Positions 42,390-51,673 of a DNA stretch of 55,412 nt are shown piece after piece (within the stretch, counting starts at the first letter, position 1; the number at the start of each line of letters is the position of its first letter). The stretch covers positions 1-55,412 of the forward strand of contig CAYSPT010000034.1 of the NCBI GenBank assembly GCA_964432985.1. Reading direction: 5' to 3'. Position numbers and translations under genes: made by a program. The notes beneath the pieces are model-generated. The model had not been told where the DNA came from. It saw only the letters and a list, made by a program, of their open reading frames with translations, and made no database searches. The stretch is from CAYSPT01 sp964432985. GTDB taxonomy: Bacteria; Muiribacteriota; CAYSPT01.

Positions 42390-44770
42390 TTACGCTAGTT
42401 TCCGGATTGCCTGACGAGCATATCGTACTATATCGGCATCCTTTTCTTCGAGCAGCTTCTCAAGATGAACTTTTACCGTGCCGTCATTGAGGCGGCCGAC
42501 CGCTTTGATTGCCTTCAGGCGAACATCCTTGACCTGCTCTTCGCGGGCCATTTTCATCAGTCTTCCTATTGCTTGCTGCTCACTTCTCAGGCCGACAACT
42601 TCAGCAGCCGCACCGCGAACGTATGAACTTCTGTCTGACAGCGCCATCAGCAGGAGCTCTACCGCTTCGGGAGAATTGATTTCCTCCAATTGATATACCG
42701 CACAACCTCGTACGAACATGCTGTTATTCTTCAACGCCTCCCGGATATACTCGATTTCTTTTCCCGCCGAAAGGGTAGCATAATAACCGGCGGTGGTCTC
42801 GGCAGACGCCAGATGACTGGGGGTAAAATTCTTCTCTGCCAGGTCTTTGTTGATGGTCTTGATGAGATCGGTATGACGGGGCACGCCCCCGGGAACCGTC
42901 TTCATTTTCTGGATTGCTTCTTTAAACTCGCTGTCGAGCTTTCGTGAAGCTTCCACCAGGTGGGTTATCGCTTCCAGATCTTCCAGTTCTACCAGAGCGC
43001 CAGCAACAGCCAGTGACAGCTCTGATTCGGCCTCGGTCTCCGCTTCAAGAAGGGATTTCAGCAGCGGGACGAACTCCCGGTCCCCTAGCTTTCCAATGGC
43101 TTCCGCGGTGTATCGTCTGGTATCGTCATCCGGTTCTTTTAAGGCGTTTTCGAGAGCCTTCTTGACCACCTGCGGTTCATTGACGCGGATCTCCTGCAGC
43201 GACTTCCACAGGGTGTGGCGAACACCGTCATCGCTGTCGTTCAAAGACCCGACCAACGACTCGACCACCTCTCCGGATCCCAGTTTTCCCAGGGCATAGG
43301 CTACAGAAGAGCGGACGAACCGGTTTTCGTCACGAAGATACTTCAACAGGGTATCAACAGCCCGTTCATCACCGATTTCGGCCAGGGCAAGGGCCGACGT
43401 GTACTTCAGGGACGGCGGCGCCGAAGACATGATCGAGCAGAGACTGTCAACGGAAGAACCGTCCTGGATGCGGCCCAGAGCGTACACAGCCAGGCTCCTG
43501 ACATTCTCCGCCAGGGCCTCGTCTGACACGATCTCCCTGAGTTCGGGAGCAATCTCAAGGGCCTCTTCTCCTTCCAGGTCCTCAGCCCGGCCCCTGAAAT
43601 CGACGTTACGGTCCTGTAAAATCCGTGTCAGGGGAGAAATATCCAGATCATCATCCCAGATGGCCACCGGCCATCGCCGGAACTCATCTTCTTCGGCGTT
43701 TCGAAGCACCCGTTTCCCCACCTCTTTCGGCCTGATTTTGAGCACCCGCTGTGATTCTTCCAGCAGTGCGTCATCAAGGCGGTTAAGGTACTTGATCAGG
43801 GGCTCGATCACCCGATCATCATCCGAGTATTCAAGGGTGGAAGCTGCTATCTCCCTGACCTGTGAAGACTCGTCTTCAAGGCATTGGATGAGCGATTCGA
43901 GCACCGGTGTTTCGTTGAGAAAATGGGCAGCTTCCTGGATGGCAGTTAACCTGATCGCCGAATCACGGTCCTCCAACCGCTGCGTGATTTCGAAAACCAG
44001 GTGAGATTCCAATTCACGCCGATCAGCCTCCTTGGATTTTCCGGACTCCGTTTCTGTTAGAACTTCTTCTGCGACTACTTCCTCAGCGGCTTCCTGGAGC
44101 ATCTCGCCATCATCTGCTGCTACTTCGGTATCTGCTGTAACTTCAGCGGCTTCCTGAAGCATCTCGTCCAGGTCGTCAATGGAAACTGCAGCCTGTTCAA
44201 GTTCTTCAACCTCATCGGATTCTTCCGGTAGAACCTCGGCCACGTCTTCGTCATCCCCCGCTGTAACTTCAGCGGTTTCCTGGAGCATCTCGTCATCATC
44301 TGCTGCTACTTCGGTATCTGCTGTAACTTCAGCGGCTTCCTGAAGCATNNNNNNNNNNNNNNNNNNNNNNNNNNNNNNNNNNNNNNNNNNNNNNNNNNNN
44401 NNNNNNNNNNNNNNNNNNNNNNNNNNNNNNNNNNNNNNNNNNNNNNNNCTGCTGCTACTTCGGTATCTGCTGTAACTTCAGCGGCTTCCTGAAGCATCTC
44501 GTCATCATCTGCTGCTACTTCGGTATCTGCTGTAACGTCAGCGGCTTCCTGGAGCATCTCGTCCAGGTCGTCAATGGAAACTGCAGCCTGTTCAGGTTCT
44601 TCGGATTCGGATTCCCCGGGTTTATCCTCGATTGGAACCTCAGCAATCTCCGTGGAAACGGCCGTATCGGGTTGGCGGAGCTTGCGGCGGGAACGGGTAA
44701 GAAGAAGAGAGACATCCAGCAGGATGAGGGTTACGACAATCCCGACGTAAACGTAAATTAAAGCACTCAA
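42390..44770 (-). CDS. Membrane-anchored HEAT-repeat protein with 60-bp in-frame repeats
   Basis: One gene interrupted by an N gap (44349-44448). Collapsing the 49-base overlap of the gap flanks restores a single frame of about 744 residues. The start is TTG 44770 or 44773, after AAGGCGG. One membrane segment (YVYVGIVVTLILLDVSLLL) is followed by an acidic linker of 20-residue repeats (MLQEAAEVTADTEVAADDDE and variants), then about 14 HEAT-type repeats in the last 560 residues (for example AVDTLLKYLRDENRFVRSSV; VELLLMALSDRSSYVRGAAA; RLKAIKAVGRLNDG). HEAT arrays bind proteins; the anchor and long acidic spacer would hold the solenoid away from the membrane. The number of 20-residue repeats is uncertain because of the gap. 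Confidence 0.88.
44080..44600 (-). repeat. 60-bp in-frame tandem repeat inside the HEAT-protein gene
   Basis: Units encode MLQEAAEVTADTEVAADDDE, with scattered diverged copies and larger duplicated blocks (for example EQAAVSIDDLDEMLQEAA occurs twice). The 60-bp period keeps the frame, so copy number can vary without breaking the protein. The assembly collapsed here. Confidence 0.9.
44349..44448. other. Assembly gap (100 N) inside the 60-bp repeat
   Basis: The 49 bases before the gap (44300-44348) equal the first 49 bases after it. Removing 149 bases restores the reading frame, while keeping 100 N breaks it. The gap marks a repeat join with unknown copy number. Confidence 0.93.
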
Positions 44771-44878
44771 CAAAGATCCGCCGCCTTCATACGATCAGCG
44801 GGTCCCGCACGGCCTGGCACGTTCTACCCTTCGGCGATACCCGCGTCACATCGGTGGTATCACTGGATGCTGTTCAGG

Positions 44879-46012
44879 TTAGAACCAGAAGGCGAAACCG
44901 GTCCCGAAGAAGAGATCATTAAGCTTGATGTTGAAATCAAGATCGGTGCCAGGGACAAACGGGGCGATGTAACGAAGACCAAGGTCAGCATGCGTGTACC
45001 TGATAAAATTGAACATGGTGAAGTTAGGAGTAAAGAAATACTCCAGACCACCCGTCACATTGAACCCGGTAGTGGCGTCCTTGGTTTCGACCCGTTCTGA
45101 ATTGTCGTTCCAGTACTTGTGCTCCACCCGGTAATGCGTCAAACCCAAACCGAGAAATGGTTTCAACCGTGAATCCTTCATGAAATAGCAATAGATATCG
45201 ACATTAAGAGGGACCAATTCCAGACGGTTGGTGCCCTGAACGCCGCGGCCGAAATAAATGTCATCCTTGGAGTTGGACCAGTGTCCCATTCCGAATTCGA
45301 AAACCCAGTGCGATCCCAAACCATACCGCATGCACCCGTTGATACCGAACTTTCTTTCCAGTCGCCGGCCGTTGACATTCCAGCCGTCGGGCCGGTAGTA
45401 ATCAGCGTAAAATCCAAGGGAAAACCTGTGCTTGACAGTGAACGGTGATGGTTCTTCCATCGGGGCATAGGTCACGTCTCCGAATATGGAATCCTCGGAC
45501 GGAGTAAAGAACTCGGGTTCGGGCTCTGGCTCATAAACCCGGGCAGGAGGCGGTGCTTCGTATGTTACCGGGGCGGCGGGAGCAGGCGCCGGAGGCGCAG
45601 CTGACGCCGGGGGCGCCGGGGCCGCGGCAGATGTCCTGAACGATACCTTCGATCCGAGAAAACCGGCTACCGCCTCGAATGGAACAATGATTTGCTCCCC
45701 CACTCGCTGAACGGGAGATTTCAGGTATTTCCACTCGTCGTTGACAATGGCCAAAGTGTTGTCGATTTGCAGCTTGATGGTGTCACGGTCTTTCATGAGA
45801 AGGACGATCTTTGTTTCGGGATTGTACTTGTACGTAGCACCGAGCCGGTCACACAGCGCTTTGAGAGGAATAAACAGCAGGTCCTCTTCGTTTTTAAAGA
45901 GAAGATCCAGAGGAACATCTTCACCGTCGAGAATGATCGCCACCTGGGAAAAAGCGCTGCTCGTACACAACACCAGTATCAGCAAGCCGAGCACCAGTCT
46001 GGTCTTAGTCAT
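44879..46012 (-). CDS. Outer-membrane beta-barrel with copper-amine-oxidase-N-like domain
   Basis: A 377-residue protein. GGAGG precedes two adjacent ATGs (46015 and 46012), and spacing favours 46012. Signal peptide to about residue 23 (LILVLCTSSAFSQ). Residues 24-130 match the copper amine oxidase N-terminal-like domain: AIILDGEDVPLDLLF, LFIPLKALCDRLGATYKYNP, then EQIIVPFEAVAGFLG. A Pro/Ala-rich linker (APAPPASAAPPAPAPAAP) leads to a C-terminal barrel of about 180 residues with alternating strands (FSLGFYADYYRPDG; HWVFEFGMGHWS; FLGLGLTHYRVEHKYW), ending in GTGFAFWF, the aromatic end expected by the BAM complex. It indicates a true outer membrane. The stalk domain may bind peptidoglycan or another envelope part. 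Confidence 0.88.
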   Translation of the reverse strand: MTKTRLVLGLLILVLCTSSAFSQVAIILDGEDVPLDLLFKNEEDLLFIPLKALCDRLGATYKYNPETKIVLLMKDRDTIKLQIDNTLAIVNDEWKYLKSPVQRVGEQIIVPFEAVAGFLGSKVSFRTSAAAPAPPASAAPPAPAPAAPVTYEAPPPARVYEPEPEPEFFTPSEDSIFGDVTYAPMEEPSPFTVKHRFSLGFYADYYRPDGWNVNGRRLERKFGINGCMRYGLGSHWVFEFGMGHWSNSKDDIYFGRGVQGTNRLELVPLNVDIYCYFMKDSRLKPFLGLGLTHYRVEHKYWNDNSERVETKDATTGFNVTGGLEYFFTPNFTMFNFIRYTHADLGLRYIAPFVPGTDLDFNIKLNDLFFGTGFAFWF

Positions 46013-46015
46013 CAT

Positions 46016-46440
46016 ACTGCCTCCATTCCAAATGCATTACTATGATATATATTAGATACAATTAATGCTTGCGGCATCTATTATAACCACAAACTTAATT
46101 ATAAAGCAACATAATCGTATCCATCCTCCACCGTTACTGGATTTCCACGGTAACCGAGCAGGTTGGACAACCACCGGCAAAACACTATACCGCCTCTTTC
46201 CGCCGTTGATTCGAAAGCTGCAGTATTCTGATTTATCTGGAAATTTCGTTTGGCTTCCCGGATTTACCAAGACCGTCACCTCTCCAGCAGCGTATATCAT
46301 CTATAGGGTGCAGGGGCGGTAAAGAGAGTATCCCTGCGTCTGAAGCACCGCATGCTTGCGCCACATGTTGCCCGGTACTCAGTGCAGATGATAGACTATA
46401 TTCATCCGTACAACACTACCTCACAGTAAGGAGCGACAGC
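46016..46440. other. 425-bp divergent intergenic region
   Basis: It lies between the leftward barrel gene and the rightward GT-C-like gene. The first 100 bases are AT-rich and should hold the promoter of the barrel gene, but I see no clear -35/-10 pair. The rest holds overlapping open frames on both strands (about 82 and 85 codons) without ribosome-binding sites or recognisable products. No repeat stands out. Confidence 0.4.
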
Positions 46441-48588
46441 GTGAAACGGTTTGCTGCAGCAGGCCTGGTGATACTGCTTCTGATAGTCGGGATAGGTATC
46501 ATCACCTGGCCGCTGTTTACACATTTCGGTACTCATATTGTCAGTGAGAAAACGGCGATTCACGACGGTAACATTTTTCCGGTCTGGTTCTCCTGGTACC
46601 TGGCCAACCGCGCGCCGGAGATCGCCAAATCCCCCGTGCTTTTCAGAAAAACTACCCTATGGTTTCATCCGTTCGGCGTCGATATGTACCTGACAAATCC
46701 CGGCTACTATTGGCTGTCGCTGACCGGGTTCTACCGGATGGTTTTCGGATTTCCGGAGGACATCAATCTCCTGGCGATGACAATTCTGATAGTCAACGGG
46801 CTGGCGTTCTTCGCCGTCGCCAGGCAGTTCCAGGTCAGCCGGGACATCGCCGCTGTCTCGGCGGTCCTGTACACGGTCAGTCCTTATTCCTGCAGCGTGT
46901 TCGACGGCAATACCGACCAGGCCCTGAGCTGCTTTCTCATCCTGTTCATACCCTGGATGCTGGAGGCCTGCTGGCGGGGAGGCAGGAAAACTGTTCTGGC
47001 AGCAGCGGGTTTGCTGACCCTGTGCGGTATCTTCTACTGGTTTTTCGCCGCCTTCGGGATCGTCCTGGGATTGCTAGTGCTACCGGCAATAATGGGAACC
47101 CAGAAACCGGGACACCGGTGGAAACCGGCCATAAGACTTTTCGTAATCTACCTGATTTTCCTCTCGGCCAGCATGCCGTTTCTCTACCCGATTCTGGGCA
47201 AAGGTCTGGCCACCGGTAAAGTACAGGGAGTCTCACCGGGAAGTTTTCTCCCCGGCCAATTTGGAAAAACCGATCCTTCCCTCTTCATCACAGCCGAGAA
47301 ACCGCTGCACGTGCTGAAAAGCCCCTGGGTTCTTTTCACCGCTTCGGTGGCGTTTGGAGCATTGATTATTTTTAAGGCCGGAGGCGCGCTTCACCTGCTT
47401 TTTGCCGGGATCTCCTACATCTTTTGGCTTTTTACCCTGGGAATCGACCTCAGGCTTTCGTTCTTCGGACCACCGGTCCCCCTTCCCTTCGCTGCGCTCA
47501 AAACGATCTTCCCTATTTTTTCCCGGATAGCCTACAGCGGCCGGTTCGGAGTGGTGCTGCACATCGCGCTGGCCCTGCTGTTTGCCACCGCCCTGGAATC
47601 CGTATTCCGTAAACGGACCGTACGCGGCCGGACCCGGGCTGTCATCCTGGTCCTGCTCTTCGCGAGCGCCATGATGTGCGCCCGGATGAACCTGAAGGTC
47701 CGTCCTTCGGCCGTCCCAGGAGAACCGGCGGCGGCGGCGGCAGTCAAGAACGAACAGGGGCTGGGTGTGATCGATGTACCGCTGCTGTGGGAAGCGGTGG
47801 CCACCGAAGGCGCATGGTACCAGACCTTTCACGGGCTTCCGATTATCACCGGACCGGGGGTGGAAGTGGAGTACGGCCGGCCGACGCAATTCGACCAGCT
47901 GCTTAAAGAGAACACGTTTCTCGCAGCGGTGGTAGCGAACAAGGAAGGATCAAAACTCAACACCGCACAGATGAAGGAAGATGCCAAAAAACTGGTGGAA
48001 CTGGGATTCGGCTACCTCATCCACCACAAATCGGCCAAAGCCTGGTACATGACCGAAGAGTCATCCGGTGTTGGTTTCAAGAACCAGGGGCATGTGTCAC
48101 CGCCTTCCGAAGAGGGAGACTCTTTTGTGGACGGTCTCCCCATGGGAGAGGGAGGCCGCCCCTTTGACGATGGGATGGAACGGTCTTTCGATGACGGAAT
48201 GGGTAATGATAAAAACCCCGGATTTGATGACCGTGGTGGATTCGACGGGCGCGGTGACCCGGAGGTCAGGCGGGGTTCCGGTGGTCCGGGCGGACCCGGA
48301 GGCGGACCGGACTTCGACGGACCCGGTGATGGTCCCGGAGAGCACGGTGGTCAACGGGATTTTAGCCATCCCGGAGGATCCGGTGGTCAATCGGGTTTCG
48401 ACGGCCCCGGAGGGCCCGATATTCAAGGAGGTTTCGACGGTCCGGGGGGCCCCGACAACCGGACGGGAGGAGCCGAAGGGCCACCACCCACCGAAACAAA
48501 GATAGACCTGAAACCGATCCTCATCTCCGTACTGGGAAAGCCCATATTGTCATCGGTCAAAGCCGATGTTTATCTCTTGCCTCACTAA
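46441..48588 (+). CDS. Polytopic GT-C/YfhO-like membrane protein with Gly/Asp/Pro-rich insertion
   Basis: A 715-residue protein from GTG 46441, preceded by AAGGAG. About eleven membrane segments in residues 8-410. An acidic outer loop follows the first (VSEKTAIHDGNIFPVWFSWYL). The late domain has VIDVPLLW, QTFHGLPIITGPG and LGFGYLIHHK, matching its paralogues at 6193 and 15391. In those, the last conserved block (LGEPV or FGEPV, then the end) follows soon after. Here it is delayed by about 140 residues of low-complexity sequence (about 541-682: DGRGDPEVRRGSGGPGGPGG and PGGPDIQGGFDGPGGPD types), after which LGKPILSSVKADVYLLPH completes the domain. It is probably a lipid-linked glycosyltransferase. 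It stands alone and is followed by a complex hairpin region. Confidence 0.85.
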   Translation: MKRFAAAGLVILLLIVGIGIITWPLFTHFGTHIVSEKTAIHDGNIFPVWFSWYLANRAPEIAKSPVLFRKTTLWFHPFGVDMYLTNPGYYWLSLTGFYRMVFGFPEDINLLAMTILIVNGLAFFAVARQFQVSRDIAAVSAVLYTVSPYSCSVFDGNTDQALSCFLILFIPWMLEACWRGGRKTVLAAAGLLTLCGIFYWFFAAFGIVLGLLVLPAIMGTQKPGHRWKPAIRLFVIYLIFLSASMPFLYPILGKGLATGKVQGVSPGSFLPGQFGKTDPSLFITAEKPLHVLKSPWVLFTASVAFGALIIFKAGGALHLLFAGISYIFWLFTLGIDLRLSFFGPPVPLPFAALKTIFPIFSRIAYSGRFGVVLHIALALLFATALESVFRKRTVRGRTRAVILVLLFASAMMCARMNLKVRPSAVPGEPAAAAAVKNEQGLGVIDVPLLWEAVATEGAWYQTFHGLPIITGPGVEVEYGRPTQFDQLLKENTFLAAVVANKEGSKLNTAQMKEDAKKLVELGFGYLIHHKSAKAWYMTEESSGVGFKNQGHVSPPSEEGDSFVDGLPMGEGGRPFDDGMERSFDDGMGNDKNPGFDDRGGFDGRGDPEVRRGSGGPGGPGGGPDFDGPGDGPGEHGGQRDFSHPGGSGGQSGFDGPGGPDIQGGFDGPGGPDNRTGGAEGPPPTETKIDLKPILISVLGKPILSSVKADVYLLPH

Positions 48589-48607
48589 AACTGCCTGAAG
48601 GTCAACC

Positions 48608-48657
48608 GGAGCGTGCGCTCCCGATTAGGGCGATAATTATCGCAAGGATTCTTGCGC
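48608..48657. repeat. Three consecutive short hairpins
   Basis: GGAGCG/CGCTCC, the perfect palindrome GCGATAATTATCGC, and GCAAG/CTTGC follow each other within 50 bases, 20 bases after the stop of the GT-C-like gene. They may form part of its transcript 3' end. Together with the palindrome at 48704 they fill the 295-bp gap before the regulator gene; no gene is seen there. Confidence 0.6.
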
Positions 48658-48703
48658 ACGCTGGCACAGATACGCTTGCTAGCGCGGATATATGCACGCT
48701 TGT

Positions 48704-48751
48704 GGGGTTGTATCAGATTTGTTACAATTGTAACAAATCTGATACAACCCC
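48704..48751. promoter_or_regulatory. Perfect 48-bp palindrome (24-bp arms, no loop)
   Basis: The left arm 48704-48727 (starting GGGGTTGTATCAG) and right arm 48728-48751 are exact reverse complements. The centre reads ACAATTGT. Another 9-bp pair, CTGAACAGG (48751-48759) and CCTGTTCAG (48782-48790), follows. It lies 133 bp upstream of a winged-helix regulator gene. It could be an operator for a dimeric regulator, a terminator-type structure, or a recombination site. There is no T-tract. Confidence 0.9.
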
Positions 48752-48883
48752 TGAACAGGTCTCCCCCCCTTGCTTTCACATCCTGTTCAGAGGGTGGGAT
48801 CGTTTGGCACTGTTACTGGATGGTGTTCTACAGACCAATAGGAAGTTTCCAGCTTTCGTGGGAAACTCATATGAAGTAGTATT

Positions 48884-49414
48884 TTGATAGATGATTCGTC
48901 CTCAGTGAAAGTACCTCCCGCACTCATGCGGCTTTTTTCTTCCAGAGTACGCCTCGAGGTCATATTGTTTTTCATTACCCATCCTCACGAGTCAATATAT
49001 GTGCGTGAGTTGGCCAGAGAACTGGACGGACCTTCGGGAGCGATAGGAAGGGAGCTTGTGAATCTGGAGAAGGCCGGTCTTCTCACATCGCGAATGCTCG
49101 GAAAACAGAAATATTTTGAACTGAATAGACAGTTTCCGATTATCGATGATCTGAAAAACATCTTCACCAAAATGATGGTCACCGACGATACAGGATCCGA
49201 CACCGGGAAGCACAAGAAAACAGAGGTCATTCTCACCGACGATGAGCGGGCTGTTATCGAGGCTATCGGGGACGAAGGGGCTTTCGCCGAAGAAATCATC
49301 ACTCAAACAGGATTATCCGCGGCCGTAGTGCTGCAGCAACTAGTCATACTGGAAATAAAATCTTATATTTCCAAGCACAAGAAAAAGGGCAAGTTTTTCA
49401 GAAATCTCGAATGA
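48884..49414 (+). CDS. Winged-helix transcriptional regulator
   Basis: About 176 residues from TTG 48884. GTG 48905 and ATG 48926 are alternative starts, and the sites are weak. Residues 15-80 form an ArsR-type winged helix: LFSSRVRLEVILFFITHP, YVRELARELDGPSGAIGREL, LEKAGLLTSRMLGKQKYFEL. A second, more diverged winged-helix-like domain lies at about 108-165 (LTDDERAVIEAIGDEGAFAE; LSAAVVLQQLVILEIKSYI), of the kind found at the C-terminus of DprA. No metal-binding cysteine pattern is seen. The perfect palindrome upstream is a candidate binding site. It is followed by the tRNA promoter. Confidence 0.82.
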   Translation: MIDDSSSVKVPPALMRLFSSRVRLEVILFFITHPHESIYVRELARELDGPSGAIGRELVNLEKAGLLTSRMLGKQKYFELNRQFPIIDDLKNIFTKMMVTDDTGSDTGKHKKTEVILTDDERAVIEAIGDEGAFAEEIITQTGLSAAVVLQQLVILEIKSYISKHKKKGKFFRNLE

Positions 49415-49459
49415 TAGCTTTTCAATTCCAGGCGCATGCTGGGAAGGTCAACCTTTTGC

Positions 49460-49488
49460 TTGACAGTTGTGATTTCGTATGGTAAACT
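49460..49488 (+). promoter_or_regulatory. Sigma-70 promoter of tRNA-Ala
   Basis: TTGACA (49460-49465), a 17-base spacer and TAAACT (49483-49488), placed so that transcription would start about 25 bases before the tRNA. Confidence 0.8.
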
Positions 49489-49519
49489 TCTCTTTCACCG
49501 GTGATACTGCTGGTTTCGT

Positions 49520-49921
<402 letters not shown>

Positions 49922-51475
49922 ATGACACTAACATACAATGATGAACTAAAAATTTGCCGTCTGTACCTTCAGGACTGGAATATCAGCGCTGTAAAACAGA
50001 AGACGGGGCGGTCCCGCGATACAATCAGAAACGTACTCAGGAGAGAAAAACTCTATAACAAATCAGGGCAAAAGAAGAAAAATGAGGTTTGCCAGTGGAT
50101 TCCTCAGAAAATCCAGAAAGGAATTGTTCGAGTAAAAGACTATCGAGCGGATATAGAAAACAGGCTGAGATCACTCGGGAATGAGAAACATCACATCCAT
50201 CTAGCAATTACTGGCCAAGCCGGAGTAGGCAAGTCCTTCCTATCTCTCCATTTGGCGAGACTCATTGATCCATCGTTTGATATTTCCGGTGTCGTTTTCG
50301 ATAGATCGCACCTCATGGAGGCAATATCTTCTTCTCCTTTTAAGGTTCTCATCCTGGACGCGGCTGAGCGCATTGCAGCTTCTAGAGATTGGCGAAGAAA
50401 TTGGATGAAGCATTTACATCAAGTTGTGGCTGCATCCAGACACCGAGTAATAGGTGGTCACGAGGTTCCGCTGGCGCTTATTATCAATATGCCTCATTGT
50501 AAGGATGTGGCCCCAAAGATCCGCAATCTATTGCATCTTATTATTAATATAGATCTTCGTTGCGGTGATAATCATATCCATGCTCTTGTCCACGATCCCA
50601 ATCGTTCTTCAGTTGCACTTGGAAGAAGAACAGTATTGGGTGAATTGTGCTATCGCATTGATGAATACGATGAAAGCCTTCTGCTGCAATACGAGAAGAT
50701 GTCGAAACAGCGGTCTGATGTCGCTATTGAGCTTGATAGCTCAGAGGCGACACTTGTCAGGCTGCGTCATGACAAGAGGCGAATAAAGAGAGAAATTAAC
50801 GCCGTAAAAGGCCAACTTAAAGAGTATTGCGAGGACGCTGAAGTGTCCGAGGCAATCTTAATGCTGGAGGACCTTTTAGAACAAGTTGAGAATGTGAAAA
50901 AGAACCGTATGACTCTGGGGAGCTTGTACTCCTTGTTCAAGCAGAAGCTCCCGGAGATAAATGCAAAGTTGGATACCTGCTCTTTCAACCACGAAAAGAA
51001 TGATCGATTAGCCAAAATCCGGCAAGAAAGAGCAGAGTTGGAAGATTTTAGATCTCAAAATGAGATCAACGGGGAAACAGTTATTTCCTTTTTAGAAGAA
51101 CATTACTGTGGGATCAGACAGGATAAATGGGGAATCTATTTCATGGGGCTTGATGGAAGACACTATAAGTTTCTGTCATTTAACACATCTACAAATCTAC
51201 AAATGTCCGAACCACTTATCCAAAGAAGAATTGCCATTGTAAAGATGCTCACAGAGCTCATCTCAAAAGCAAACACCAAATCTGATCTTATAAAATATGA
51301 CAAGTTAATGAATGCTTTTCGTAATCCAATTTACATTGCAAATGAATTAAAGAAATTTAACGATGTAGTTGATAGATGCGAGAGAAGGCAACTGGAGATG
51401 AAAAAGGAAAGGCAAGATGCTGGATTTTTCCAGAAGTATTCTGAATTTGTCGCATTTTTAAAGAGTTTTGGTTAA
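49922..51475 (+). CDS. P-loop ATPase with N-terminal helix-turn-helix and coiled coil
   Basis: A 517-residue protein from ATG 49922, behind AGGAGG. Residues 1-45 form a resolvase- or terminase-like HTH (YNDELKICRLYLQDWNISAV, KTGRSRDTIRNVLRREKLY). Walker A is GQAGVGKS (near 99-106). The segment VLILDAAERIAASRDWRRNW gives Walker B with LILD. Then LALIINMPHC and the sensor-like strand LIINIDLRC. Residues about 255-380 are coiled coil with many Lys, Arg and Glu, followed by a C-terminal domain I cannot place. HTH plus ATPase is seen in transposition and phage-packaging helpers (IstB, TnsC or terminase-like), but it matches none closely. AT-rich codon use and its place after a tRNA suggest transfer. 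Confidence 0.78.
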   Translation: MTLTYNDELKICRLYLQDWNISAVKQKTGRSRDTIRNVLRREKLYNKSGQKKKNEVCQWIPQKIQKGIVRVKDYRADIENRLRSLGNEKHHIHLAITGQAGVGKSFLSLHLARLIDPSFDISGVVFDRSHLMEAISSSPFKVLILDAAERIAASRDWRRNWMKHLHQVVAASRHRVIGGHEVPLALIINMPHCKDVAPKIRNLLHLIINIDLRCGDNHIHALVHDPNRSSVALGRRTVLGELCYRIDEYDESLLLQYEKMSKQRSDVAIELDSSEATLVRLRHDKRRIKREINAVKGQLKEYCEDAEVSEAILMLEDLLEQVENVKKNRMTLGSLYSLFKQKLPEINAKLDTCSFNHEKNDRLAKIRQERAELEDFRSQNEINGETVISFLEEHYCGIRQDKWGIYFMGLDGRHYKFLSFNTSTNLQMSEPLIQRRIAIVKMLTELISKANTKSDLIKYDKLMNAFRNPIYIANELKKFNDVVDRCERRQLEMKKERQDAGFFQKYSEFVAFLKSFG

Positions 51476-51502
51476 ACCGAGGTTCTGCGAGAGCAATCAG
51501 TC

Positions 51503-51673
51503 ATGTCCAAGGCCCAGGTTGCCCAGCGGTTTGGGATCAGCCAGACCAGTGTCTGTCAGGTGCTCAAGATTCTTGATTTGGATGAGAGTACTCTGGACTT
51601 CCTGAAGGCTGTGGATCGAGATGGAGGAGCACATAAATATCATGTCAATTCTCACGAAGCTTTTTCCGAATGA
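51503..51673 (+). pseudogene. Fragment of a ParB/recombinase-associated HTH protein
   Basis: 56 codons from ATG 51503, in the same frame as and 27 bases after the stop of the ATPase gene. The upstream codons (EVLREQSV) also fit the family, so the start has probably been lost. MSKAQVAQRFGISQTSVCQV and LKILDLDESTLDFL are the HTH and following helix of ParB/KorB-type and recombinase-associated small proteins. It ends early (HEAFSE) and its 3' end overlaps the opposite-strand sigma-54 activator by 29 bp. Best read as a remnant of a mobile element. Confidence 0.6.

Noticed and set aside
46052..46322. Overlapping open frames of about 82 and 85 codons on both strands in the 46 kb intergenic region
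   Set aside because: No ribosome-binding site, no recognisable sequence, and they cover each other; at most one could be real and nothing favours either.
48662..48681. TGGCAC followed by TTGC as a sigma-54 promoter
   Set aside because: The spacer between the two elements is 8 bases instead of the required 5.
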